DNA from: JAZDLX01 sp964538455
GTDB lineage: Bacteria; Electryoneota; Electryoneia; Electryoneales; Electryoneaceae
Direction: 5' to 3'
Length of the DNA stretch: 64,000 nucleotides
Assembly (NCBI GenBank): GCA_964538455.1
Contig: CAZIDZ010000007.1
Location: 1 to 64,000 of the forward strand
Of the stretch, positions 31,294 through 40,500 are shown in pieces. Numbering within the stretch: the first letter of the stretch is position 1; the number at the start of each line of letters is the position of its first letter. Below the pieces are notes generated by a model that saw only the letters and a program-made list of their open reading frames with translations, ran no database searches and was not told the DNA's origin. A program made the position numbers and the translations under genes.

Positions 31294-32892
31294 ATGAACG
31301 CTAAAGACCGTTTGACGGAGGCGGTTCGCACCTCCGTCGAACTTGAGCCGATGCCGGAAATCCTCTGGCAGGTGCCGAAACGGACCGACCAGGGCGATCT
31401 CTCGACGAACGCTGCGATGCTGTTGGCGAAAGCTCTCGGCAGGAACCCGCGAGAAATTGCCCAACATATCGTCGATCGGGTGGACTGGTCCGCCCTCGGT
31501 GTCGAACGGGTGGAGATCGCCGGTCCCGGCTTTCTCAATCTTTTCTTTGGCCCGGGGCACTACCACGAGATCGTCAGCACGATCCTGCGTGAGGGATCCG
31601 CCTACGGCGCGTCCGGCGCGGGCAACAGCCGCCGCGTGCTCGTCGAGTTCGTCAGCGCCAACCCGACCGGTCCGCTGAATGTCGTCTCGGCCAGGGCTGC
31701 GGCGATCGGCGACAGCATCGTCCGCCTGCTGCGCAAGGCCGGGTGGGTGGCGGACGCCGAATTTTACGTAAACGACGCCGGACGCCAGATCCGCAGGTTT
31801 GGCGAATCGGTGATCGCCCGCGTTCGCGGCGAAGATGTGCCCGAGGACGGCTACCACGGCGAGGACGTAGTCGAGCGGGCGCGGCAGCTTTTCCCCGATG
31901 GTTCAGTTCCTGACGGCGCAGACCCCGAACTGATCGGCCGCCAAGCCGCCGAATTGAACGTCGCGGAGCAGAAGCGCGTGCTCGAGGACTACGGCGTCAC
32001 CTTCGACCGCTGGTTTTACGAGAGCGAACTCCACGAGTCCGACGCCACCGCAAAAACCCTGTCGGAATTGAAGAAACACGGCGCCGTCGCCGAGCGGGAG
32101 GGAGCGCTGTGGTTCACCGGCACCTCCTTCGGTGACAGCGAAGACCGCGTCATCGTCACCTCCGAAGGCCGTCCCACCTACTTTCTGCCGGACATCGCCT
32201 ACCACCTGACCAAGGCTCAGCGCGGCTATGACCGTGCCGTCGATCTGCTCGGTCCCGACCATCACGACTACGTCGGGCGCATGCAGGCGGCGTTGCGCGC
32301 GCTCGGGCATGACGGTTTTCTCGAGGTGCTGATCGTTCAACAGGTGCACCTGATGGAGGGCGGCGAGAAGGTCAAGATGTCCAAGCGTGCCGGCAGACTG
32401 GTGACGCTCGAAGATCTGGTCGAAGAGGTCGGCAAGGATGTCGCACGCTACTTTTTCCTCCAGCGCAGAACCTCGTCCCCCCTGGAATTCGACCTTGACC
32501 TCGCGAAGGAGCAGAGCGAGCGCAATCCCGTCTTCTACGTGCAGTATGCGCACACCCGGATCGCCGGGATCCTTCGCCAGGACGGCTGCCCGGAGCCCTC
32601 CGCCGACGCAAGTCTCGAATCCCTGACGGACGAAACGGAACTGGAGCTGATCCGGCATCTTGACCAGTTCCCGGATGTGATCGCGCGCGCGGCCGAGAGC
32701 TGTGAACCGCAGAAAATGGTCGGCTACCTCGCCGAACTGGCAACCCGTTTTCACAAGTTCTACACGACAAACCGCGTCGTTGGCGTCGAACCGTCCGTGT
32801 CGCTGGCGCGCGCTTCCCTGTCCGAGGCGACCCGCATTGTGCTCGCGGAAGGGCTGAATCTGCTTGGAGTGAGCGCTCCGGAAAGGATGTGA
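31294..32892 (+). CDS. argS: arginyl-tRNA synthetase with degenerate HIGH motif
   Basis: ArgS charges tRNA-Arg. The 532-residue protein has an N-terminal additional domain, the class I Rossmann core, KMSK (VKMSKRAG, residues 360-367) and a C-terminal anticodon-binding helix bundle ending in VLAEGLNLLGV. The signature normally written NPTGPLHVGHGR reads NPTGPLNVVSAR at 123-134, so both histidines of the HIGH motif are replaced (Asn129 and Ser132). The rest of the site (YVNDAGRQ, GPDHHDY, QVHLMEGG) is intact. As the only ArgS in view it is presumably active, and a sub-family with this variant may exist. The reading frame is clean, so a sequencing error is unlikely. Confidence 0.93.
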   Translation: MNAKDRLTEAVRTSVELEPMPEILWQVPKRTDQGDLSTNAAMLLAKALGRNPREIAQHIVDRVDWSALGVERVEIAGPGFLNLFFGPGHYHEIVSTILREGSAYGASGAGNSRRVLVEFVSANPTGPLNVVSARAAAIGDSIVRLLRKAGWVADAEFYVNDAGRQIRRFGESVIARVRGEDVPEDGYHGEDVVERARQLFPDGSVPDGADPELIGRQAAELNVAEQKRVLEDYGVTFDRWFYESELHESDATAKTLSELKKHGAVAEREGALWFTGTSFGDSEDRVIVTSEGRPTYFLPDIAYHLTKAQRGYDRAVDLLGPDHHDYVGRMQAALRALGHDGFLEVLIVQQVHLMEGGEKVKMSKRAGRLVTLEDLVEEVGKDVARYFFLQRRTSSPLEFDLDLAKEQSERNPVFYVQYAHTRIAGILRQDGCPEPSADASLESLTDETELELIRHLDQFPDVIARAAESCEPQKMVGYLAELATRFHKFYTTNRVVGVEPSVSLARASLSEATRIVLAEGLNLLGVSAPERM

Positions 32893-32893
32893 G

Positions 32894-33811
32894 ATGGCTG
32901 CGGCGAAACCGATCCTCGTCGTCGGCTCGGCGGCGCTGGACACCCTGAAAACTCCGATGGGCAACGAGGACGATGCGCTCGGCGGCTCCTCGTTCTACTT
33001 CTCCTCCGCGGCGAGCCTCTATGCCCCTGTGCGTATCGTCGCGGTCGTCGGGGATGATTTCCCCATGGAGAAAATCGAGTTCCTGAAAGACCGCGGCGTG
33101 GACTTCTCCGGGCTCGAAATCGCCAAGGGCGAGACGTTCCGCTGGGGGGGACGCTATTACCGCGACCCCAACAAAAGGGACACGCTGTTCACACGCCTTG
33201 GCGTGTTCGAGACTTTCGAGCCGAAGATCCCGCCCCATTTCCGCGATACTCCCTTCGTCTTTCTCGGCAATATCCATCCCTCCCTGCAACTGAAAGTCCT
33301 CGATCAAATCAAGAATCCGGAACTGGTGGTGCTCGACACGATGAATTTCTGGATCCAGGGAACGCCGAAGGAGCTGGACAGGGCGATCACCCGCGCCCAC
33401 GTGCTGATCGTGAATGACGAAGAAGCGGTCGAGTTGACCGGAAAGGATTCCTTGATCAACGCGGCCGGGGCGTTGCTCGAGCGTGGACCTTCCACGGTGG
33501 TGGTCAAAAAGGGGCAGCACGGCGCGGTGCTCTTTCGCGAGCGGGGGGAGGTCTTCTTTATGCCGGCGTTCCCGCTCAGGGTGGTGAAGGACGCCACCGG
33601 TGCGGGCGACACATTCGCCGGGGGCTTTCTCGGTTATCTGGCGGCTCAACCGGACCTGGATGATCCGATGGTCTGGAGGCGGGCGGTGGTCCATGGTTCC
33701 GTCGTCGCCTCCTACGTCGTGGAGGATTTCTCGATGAGACGTACCGCGACCCTTTCCGAGCGGGAGATCGAGGTGAGGGTGGAAAAATTCCGTGAAATGA
33801 CGGCCTTCTGA
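32894..33811 (+). CDS. PfkB-family sugar kinase
   Basis: The 305-residue kinase is of the ribokinase/PfkB fold. It opens with VVGSAALDTLKTP and has GGSSFYFSSAAS in place of the usual GG-N-A loop. The C-terminal signature DATGAGDTFAGG carries the catalytic base D239. Substrate cannot be read; adenosine, ribose or fructose-phosphate kinases share this fold. It sits between argS (one base gap) and mtnA (four bases), which hints at a nucleoside or thio-sugar substrate connected with methionine salvage. A second PfkB kinase lies at 60007. Confidence 0.88.
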   Translation: MAAAKPILVVGSAALDTLKTPMGNEDDALGGSSFYFSSAASLYAPVRIVAVVGDDFPMEKIEFLKDRGVDFSGLEIAKGETFRWGGRYYRDPNKRDTLFTRLGVFETFEPKIPPHFRDTPFVFLGNIHPSLQLKVLDQIKNPELVVLDTMNFWIQGTPKELDRAITRAHVLIVNDEEAVELTGKDSLINAAGALLERGPSTVVVKKGQHGAVLFRERGEVFFMPAFPLRVVKDATGAGDTFAGGFLGYLAAQPDLDDPMVWRRAVVHGSVVASYVVEDFSMRRTATLSEREIEVRVEKFREMTAF

Positions 33812-33815
33812 TCCC

Positions 33816-34826
33816 ATGGACGAGCTTCGGGGACTCTTCTGGGATGGGAGGGAGCTGACTTTTCTCGACCAGACGCGCCTGCCCTTTGAAGAGGTGAGAC
33901 GGACCACTTCGGACTGGCGGGAGGTTGTGGACGCGGTCAAACGGCTTGCGATCCGCGGCGCTCCAGCCATCGGGGTCGCGGGGGCCTGTGCCGCCGCTTT
34001 GGCCGCCGCTGAACATTCCGCTGATCGCGGGCAGTGGGAGCGCGCGTTGGACACCATCGCCCGGGCGCGCCCCACGGCCGTGAACCTCGCATTTGCCGTC
34101 GCCCGTGTCCGCAGGGAGTGCAAAGGGATTGATGGGTATGCGCTCGCCGTAAAATCCGCTGGCGTCGCGGCGGAGATCGCCGATGAGGACGAAGCACTCT
34201 GCGAATCGATCGCCGATCACGGAATCCAACTATTTGATAAACCGAAGATTGTACTCACCCACTGCAACACAGGCGCGCTGGTCACCTACGGCATCGGCAC
34301 CGCGCTGGGGGTTGTTCGCAGGGCACATCAGCGCGGATTGATCGACCGGGTGTACGCCTGCGAGGCGCGGCCGCTCGGCCAGGGTTCCCGTCTGACCATG
34401 TGGGAACTCGATAAACTTAATATTCCCAGTATATTGCTTCCCGACAGCGCGGCCGGTTCGCTGCTCTCCAGCGGCGCTGTGGATTTGGTCATTCTCGGCG
34501 CGGACAGGATCGCCGCAAACGGCGACACAGCGAACAAAATCGGCACGCTCAATCTGGCGGTGCTCGCCGCGCGCTATCGGGTTCCCTTCTATGTCGCCGC
34601 GCCTTCTTCCACGTTCGACCTCGATGCTGAGGACGGTTCTTCGATCCCGATCGAGTTCCGGGATGCGGACGAGGTCCGCAGGATTGGCGGCGTGCAGGTG
34701 AGCCTTCCGACGGCGCAGGTGTACAATCCCGCGTTCGACGTTACCCCTTCCGAGCTGATTGTCGGGATCATCTGCGAGCGTGGAGTGCTGCGCCCGCCAT
34801 ATCGTCTCGCGGACATGCGGCCTTGA
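33816..34826 (+). CDS. mtnA: methylthioribose-1-phosphate isomerase
   Basis: MtnA converts 5-methylthioribose-1-phosphate to methylthioribulose-1-phosphate in methionine salvage. The 336-residue protein has RGAPAIGVAGA, the catalytic cysteine C150 in HCNTGAL, and D230 in GADRIAANGDTANKIGT, with ACEARPLGQGSRLT between. The family also includes eIF2B-like and ribose-1,5-bisphosphate isomerases, but the Cys and Asp pattern favours MtnA. No other salvage genes are close, so the 5-methylthioadenosine phosphorylase must be elsewhere. Confidence 0.92.
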   Translation: MDELRGLFWDGRELTFLDQTRLPFEEVRRTTSDWREVVDAVKRLAIRGAPAIGVAGACAAALAAAEHSADRGQWERALDTIARARPTAVNLAFAVARVRRECKGIDGYALAVKSAGVAAEIADEDEALCESIADHGIQLFDKPKIVLTHCNTGALVTYGIGTALGVVRRAHQRGLIDRVYACEARPLGQGSRLTMWELDKLNIPSILLPDSAAGSLLSSGAVDLVILGADRIAANGDTANKIGTLNLAVLAARYRVPFYVAAPSSTFDLDAEDGSSIPIEFRDADEVRRIGGVQVSLPTAQVYNPAFDVTPSELIVGIICERGVLRPPYRLADMRP

Positions 34827-34852
34827 CAGCTTGTGAAGAGAAAAGATATATT
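34823..34852 (+). promoter_or_regulatory. sigma-70-like promoter for TPR lipoprotein gene
   Basis: TTGACA (34823-34828) and TATATT (34847-34852) are 18 bases apart, a good housekeeping match. It overlaps the mtnA stop codon and drives a leader of about 75 bases before the ATG at 34935. Confidence 0.65.
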
Positions 34853-34865
34853 GAACTCTTGATTT

Positions 34866-34916
34866 TTAGGGGGATGGATGCCTATCCCCTAAGGTTCTGA
34901 TGCTCAATGGGTTGAG
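34866..34916 (+). promoter_or_regulatory. structured 5' leader with two hairpins
   Basis: TTAGGGGGAT (34866-34875) pairs with ATCCCCTAA (34884-34892) apart from one bulged G. CTCAA-TGGG-TTGAG follows (34903-34916), enclosed by GGTT and AACC. The AGAGGGAGT ribosome binding site lies just after the second stem. No known riboswitch class is recognised and there is no T run after the first stem. Confidence 0.45.
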
Positions 34917-34934
34917 TGAAAACCAGAGGGAGTC

Positions 34935-36032
34935 ATGAAGAGCTCATGGGGCCGGTGGGGTCTCGCGGCCGTCACGCTGTCACTGATCTTTTTACTGATT
35001 GGCTGCGCCGCAAGTTCGTACTACGTCCGTTCCGCAAAGCTGCACATCAACAACAAAAACTTGGACGAAGCCGAGAAAATCCTGCTCGAGGGAGCGAACA
35101 CGCCTCCCAACGATCAGGACCCGGAGTTGTGGTACACGCTCGGTTACATTCGCTACGAACGGAAAGAATGGACAGGGATGAATGAGGCCTTTAATAAATC
35201 CCTGGCTCTCAACGCGACCTTTAAAGAGAAAATCGATAAACTGAAGTACAGCGCGTGGCAGCACATCGCCAGCCAGGCGGTCAAGGAATTTCAGGGTGGC
35301 AACTATCCCAAGTCGATCGACGATTTCCAGACCGCGCTGATCGTCCGGCCCAACAATCCGGAAACCTTGACCAACCTCGGGCTCAGCTATTTCAAGAACG
35401 AGCAGTACAATGAAGCCGCTGATGCGTTCCAGAAATCGATCGCGAACGACACGACGAATCAGAAGATCGTAACCAAGCAGAACCTGCTGGAAACTTACCG
35501 GCTGCTGGAGCGTTACCAGGATGTGATTGACCTCGCCGACGACATCATCAACACGGCGGATTCGCTGAGCAAGACGGCAGATTCGCTGAGCACCAGCCGC
35601 AAGATCACGATCATCCAGGCGAAGGCGATGGCGCTGCAAAAACTCGGCCGCACGGAAGAAGCCGTCGACGAGTGGGACCGGCTGATGGCCGAGGATCCGA
35701 CCAATGCCGATTTTGTCTTCAACAAGGCGCTGTTGCTCGATATGCTCGAGCGGTACAACGAAGCGGCGAAAGTGTACCTCAAGGCTATTGATCTCAATCC
35801 GGGAGATACAGAAGCGCGGATGCGCGCCTCGAACGCGCTGCTCGGCAGCCAGCAGTGGGAGACGATCGTGAAGGTGCTCGAACCCTGGCTGTTCCCGGAT
35901 GGCGTTAAAGTGTACGAACCCACGTTCAAGGATCTGCACACGTGGATGATCCTGAAAGCGGCCTATGCCAACACGAAACAGCCGAACAAGGTGAAGGTGG
36001 TTGACGAAATTCTGAAGAAGATTTCGGGTTGA
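34935..36032 (+). CDS. TPR-repeat lipoprotein
   Basis: The 365-residue protein is a lipoprotein with lipobox LIGC (lipidated C24). It is followed by about seven tetratricopeptide repeats, for example NNPETLTNLGLSYFKNEQYN and a repeat around LQKLGRTEEAVDEWDRL. An insert TADSLSKTADSLS is a short tandem duplication. TPR lipoproteins work as periplasmic scaffolds, often in outer-membrane assembly. The downstream block of envelope genes (uppS, tamB-like, bamA, lpx) fits this. Transcription comes from the promoter at 34823; a terminator at 36062-36094 separates it from uppS. Confidence 0.88.
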   Translation: MKSSWGRWGLAAVTLSLIFLLIGCAASSYYVRSAKLHINNKNLDEAEKILLEGANTPPNDQDPELWYTLGYIRYERKEWTGMNEAFNKSLALNATFKEKIDKLKYSAWQHIASQAVKEFQGGNYPKSIDDFQTALIVRPNNPETLTNLGLSYFKNEQYNEAADAFQKSIANDTTNQKIVTKQNLLETYRLLERYQDVIDLADDIINTADSLSKTADSLSTSRKITIIQAKAMALQKLGRTEEAVDEWDRLMAEDPTNADFVFNKALLLDMLERYNEAAKVYLKAIDLNPGDTEARMRASNALLGSQQWETIVKVLEPWLFPDGVKVYEPTFKDLHTWMILKAAYANTKQPNKVKVVDEILKKISG

Positions 36033-36061
36033 CCCGCGTGTGGGTTCAAGGGATGTGACAG

Positions 36062-36094
36062 GCGAAGCGGGCCATCGCGTCCGCTTCGCTTTTT
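36062..36094 (+). terminator. terminator or attenuator upstream of uppS
   Basis: GCGAAGCGG (36062-36070) and CCGCTTCGC (36081-36089) form a perfect nine-pair stem followed by five T (36090-36094). It is only 12 bases before the uppS ATG and runs up to its GAGG site, so uppS must depend on readthrough or a promoter inside the stem region. Confidence 0.82.
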
Positions 36095-36106
36095 CACGAG
36101 GATTGG

Positions 36107-36874
36107 ATGGCGTCTCGATCGTTGAAGTCGCTCGAAGAGGATCTTCGTGCCCACGCCGGCCGCTTGCCGGAGCACATCGCTTTCATTATGGATGGCAACG
36201 GCAGGTGGGCGAAGGAGCGCGGCATGCCCCGCATGTTCGGCCATCGCGAGGGTGTCAAATCGGTCCGCGAAATGGTCGAAACCGGCGTCGAGCTGGGCAT
36301 CAAGGTGATGACGTTCTACACCTTCTCCAAGGAAAACTGGAGACGTCCGAAGTCGGAGGTCTCCGGGTTGATGAAGCTGCTCGTCTCGACCATCCGCAAG
36401 GAAGTTGAGGACCTCGACAAGAATAACGTTCGCCTGCGCACCATCGGACAGCTTGAGGATTTGCCGCCCGGACCCCGTGCCGAGTTCAGGGCCGCGATGA
36501 AGCAGCTCGAGCACAATGACGGCCTGCTGCTCGTGCTCGCGCTCTCTTACAGCGGCCGCCGAGAGATCACCCAGGCGGTCAACCGGCTGCTCGCCAGGGG
36601 CGTCAAACACGTTGATGAGCGGGCGTTTGCGTCGGCCCTCGAAACCGCCGATCTCCCTGATCCTGACCTGCTGATCCGCACTTCAGGGGAGAATCGCCTG
36701 AGCAACTTCCTGCTCTGGCAGGCGGCCTACACTGAACTCTACATCACCGACACGTACTGGCCCGATTTTCGCCGCCCGCAGCTGATTGCCGCCGTCCATG
36801 ACTTTCTCCACCGCGAGCGTCGCTTTGGCCGCACCAGCGAACAACTGATTCCATCGAAAGGTGAGGCACGGTGA
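36107..36874 (+). CDS. uppS: isoprenyl transferase (undecaprenyl diphosphate synthase)
   Basis: UppS adds eight isopentenyl units to farnesyl diphosphate, making the C55 lipid carrier for peptidoglycan and LPS glycans. The 255-residue protein has IMDGNGRWA with the catalytic D29, FGHREGVKSVREM, FYTFSKENWRRP and the C-terminal RTSGENRLSNFLLWQAAYTE with the allylic-binding residues. The ATG at 36107 follows GAGG, directly behind a terminator-like hairpin. The stop overlaps the next GTG by four bases. No cdsA follows, unlike the usual order. Confidence 0.95.
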   Translation: MASRSLKSLEEDLRAHAGRLPEHIAFIMDGNGRWAKERGMPRMFGHREGVKSVREMVETGVELGIKVMTFYTFSKENWRRPKSEVSGLMKLLVSTIRKEVEDLDKNNVRLRTIGQLEDLPPGPRAEFRAAMKQLEHNDGLLLVLALSYSGRREITQAVNRLLARGVKHVDERAFASALETADLPDPDLLIRTSGENRLSNFLLWQAAYTELYITDTYWPDFRRPQLIAAVHDFLHRERRFGRTSEQLIPSKGEAR

Positions 36875-37554
36875 GTTCCGATCCGATCAAATCCGTGTTC
36901 CCGGAGCTCTGGGTGTCGGAAGCGGCCTACCCGGCGCTGATGCCGCGCAGCAGTGAGGACGTGATGAGCATCGTGCAGTGGTGCCGGGAGAACGGAATGC
37001 GCATCCTTCCGGTCGGCGGCGGACATTCCCTCGGCGAAAAATTCACCGTCCCCAACGGTGTCGTCAGCCTCATCTCCCTGGCGCGCGATGGAGTCTCCGA
37101 ACCGGACACCGGCGACCTTGCGATCGAGGTCGAGGCGGGAGTGCCCGCGGCGATGCTCCACCAACTGGTGCATGACGCCGGCCTCCGGCTCGACGGGTGG
37201 CCGGAAAACTACCCGGGAACGCTCGGCGGACTGTTCGCCGGTCTGCGCGGCCTCGAACTGCGCCACCTGGTCCTCGGCATGGACCTTGTCGACGGCCGGG
37301 GACGAAGCCTCCGCTTCGGCGGGCGCGTTCGAAAAAACGTCAGCGGCTTCGATGTCGCGGGAGTGATGATCGGAAGCCGTGGTACGCTGGGGTGGATCGA
37401 TCGGCTCTACCTGAGATTGAGCCCGGGCGGCTCGACCCTGTTGGATCGCAGGGGACCCGCCCCACTCGGACAGCCATCCTCTCCCAGGGGTCTATATCAA
37501 CGCGTCGCTGTGGCGCTCGACCCCGACGGCGTTTTCCTGAAACCCGGGGAGTGA
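36871..37554 (+). CDS. short FAD-binding (GlcE-like) protein
   Basis: The 227-residue protein carries the FAD-binding PCMH domain: PRSSEDVMSIVQWCRENG, the PVGGGHSLG flavin loop, the YPGTLGGLFAG segment, RHLVLGMDLVDGRGR, KNVSGFDVA and SRGTLGWI. The length is well below the 350 of GlcE or 450 of GlcD, because most of the substrate-binding cap domain is missing, while the ending VALDPDGVF is like a full-length GlcE. It should bind FAD, but what it oxidises is unknown. Overlap with uppS and seven-base spacing to the tamB-like gene make it part of an envelope operon, an unexpected setting. Confidence 0.78.
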   Translation: MSSDPIKSVFPELWVSEAAYPALMPRSSEDVMSIVQWCRENGMRILPVGGGHSLGEKFTVPNGVVSLISLARDGVSEPDTGDLAIEVEAGVPAAMLHQLVHDAGLRLDGWPENYPGTLGGLFAGLRGLELRHLVLGMDLVDGRGRSLRFGGRVRKNVSGFDVAGVMIGSRGTLGWIDRLYLRLSPGGSTLLDRRGPAPLGQPSSPRGLYQRVAVALDPDGVFLKPGE

Positions 37555-37561
37555 CATCTCC

Positions 37562-40500
37562 ATGCAGCGGCGACCCTGGGTTATCGTCGTCACGCTGTTG
37601 GCTTTTGCACTGGCTTTCAGCATCCTCGTGGCGATCCGTTATCTGAACAGGTCCGACCGCCTGCGGCAGCAGATTATCGCCCAATTGCAGAACATCCCTG
37701 GAGAAATCTCCCTCGGTTCCGCGAACATCGCCGCCACCACCCTGCAGCTCTCCAACCTCTCCTATCGCAATCCCGACCACAGCGTGAACATCCATATCCA
37801 GCGCGTCAGCGTTCGCTTTTCAATCGGCAACTGGATTGTCCACGAGGGTAGTTTGGAGAGTCTCATCGAAAGCATCACCGTTGTCGAGCCGGAGATTACG
37901 TTTCAGCCTTCGGCGGTCCGCCGCAGGCCGCATCCAAGGGACAGCTCACGAACCGCGGATCTGGCACGTTTGAACCTCCTCAGGAGGACCGTTCTCCGCG
38001 GCGGCAGGCTTCGCGTGATCGATCGCTACGGATCGATGTGGCTCGCGGTGCACAACCTTGACGGTTGGGGACAGGGGATCGATCAGAACCGAATCAGGGT
38101 ACAGCTTGCGGGGAGTTTCTACCGGACGGAACAGCAGAATTTCACCCTCGAAACGATCGTCAACCTGGATCCCCTCCAGGTCGAGTCGGAGATCGCGCTG
38201 CGGTCCTATGACCTCTCGTCCATCGAGCTGCCCCCTGGCGGCATCGTCGAGTCTCCCGACGGGTTTCTTTCAGGGCACGCACGGGTCGAATGGTCGCGGC
38301 AGGATTGGGATCTCACCGCGAATGTCCGGCTTGACAACGGCAGTTTTCGGATTCGCCACGGTCCTCGCTTCACCGATCTGAACCTGAGCGGACTGGCCGA
38401 GGACGGGCTGCTCACCGTCGGCGGCAACATCGTCGTGGAGGACGACCCCGGCACACTCGACGTCGCGTTCAAGTATAAGGGTGGTCTGCGTTTGACCGCA
38501 TCCGCGGACATCCCGGTTGCACGCCTGGGAAAGCACCTCGGCACCTTTTCCCGGATGCCGAAGCGGTTGCAGCCGATCGGGACGATTCACGCGAGCACCG
38601 CTTTTCAATGGAGTTCGGCCGACAAGCAGTGGTCGTGGACCATCCTGGGCAGCTCCGACGAGATCGGCACACGCGTCGGGAAATTTCACGATGTGCGCAC
38701 GGGCCTTCACTGGGACCGCGAGACCGCCGCGCTGCAGTTCGATTCTCTGCGAGCGAACTGGAACGGACTGGAGTTGTCGGGCACCGCAGCTTTTCAACCG
38801 CATCAGGATGAACGCTTTGTCGTCGACGGCAAACTCGATGGCCGTTTCGACCTCGCGGAACTGCCCGGCTGGGCCGGTCCCCTCGCGGAAAAGACGACTC
38901 ACGCGGAGTTGAACATCCGCTACCTCACCGGCGACGGCTGGACGGTTGCCGGAACCGGGAGGGTGCACGACGACGATAACCCGGCGCTAGGCGAGTTCAC
39001 CGCCAGGTACCGGCTGGACGGATACCAGCTGCGCATGGATCTCTACTCGCCGCAGCGGAGGAATGCCTGGGTGACGATGAGCCAGGCGCCCGGCCGTCCA
39101 GCGAAAATCACGATGCAGGATCCACAGACCCTGGCGAAGTGGTGGGACGAAGCCTACTCCGTTCCCGAACGCATCAGCGATATCGAAACCCGCGTCGCTG
39201 TGGAGCTGCTCCCCAAACAGATCCGGGGGCAGGCCGATCTCTACGATCCCGCCACGGGGCTGGGGATGCACCTGTTCGGAAGTCTTTTCGGCCGCCTCAA
39301 TGAATCGGTGGCGGGAACCTACGGCTACCGCTTGAGCAGGCACGCGCAGCAGGTCGGCTACGGGGAATTCGACCTCGCTTACAGCGGCGGCATGCTCGAT
39401 ATCCAGCGCTTCAACTTGATGGATTACCTCAGCCTTTCGGGCAGGGTCGATTTTAACGCACGGCAGTTCAGCAAGCTTGAACTGACGGTTGAAGATCTTG
39501 ATCTAAGTCACGTCGTACCGAGTATCTCGGCAATCCCGGAGAGTCGCATTGATGGCCGGGTGGGGGGACAGGTCACGATCGACGGGAGTTTCGCCAGACC
39601 GGTCGTCGACAGCCATTTTGAATTGTATGACGGACGCTACGGTGATCTCAGCCAGTACTGGGGCGTGCTCACACTCTCGACCAACCTTCAGGGGGAGGTG
39701 TTTATCCGCAGGGGACTGCTCGGCCGCTCCGGAACAACCATCCTCAACATGGAGGGCGGGTACAGCATCCCCGACGACAAGTTTGACGTGCGCCTCGAAG
39801 CGCCGCGCACCGACGCCGGCGTGCTCGCCGAAGCCGTCGCCGGCAAGAGCGATCTGCTCAACGGACCGATCGCCCTCTCCGGACACCTCGGAGGCTCCCT
39901 CGCCCTGCCTGAATGGACCGCGTCGATGAACATGGTCGACGCAAAGGTCGCGGGGATTGCGTTCGACGACGTCAACATCGAACTGCGGGGGGTCACCACC
40001 GAGCGGTTAGGGCACATCCTTTACATCGACCGCTTTTCGATGCAGCGCGAAAATCGCTACCAGTTCAATGCCAGCGGTGCGGCGCCGATGACGCGCGGTG
40101 CCGGTCGCATTTCCGCGCGCCTCGAAGGCGAGGTGCTGAATGTCCTGCCGCAGTTGACCCGTTTCGTCAAGGGCGCCAGCGGTTCCGGATTCTTCGACTG
40201 GACGGTTACCGTTGTCGCCGGGAAAATTGCCGCCAGCAACGGCGAAATCAAAATCAAGAACGGCAACGTCAGTTTCCTCGATGTCTTCCCGATCCTGAAG
40301 AATCTCGAAGTCGACCTCAACGTCGGTGTGGACGGAGCTCTGACGATCAACAAGTTCGATGGCATCTTCGGCGAGAACAGCCCCGCCATGGTCCGCAACG
40401 AGCGCGGCAACCCCGACAGCGTGCAAAATCTGCCCATCATCATCTCGGGGATCGGGCTCGATCTGGGCGTCTTGAAGCTGCGCACCCCCGCCGAAGAGGG

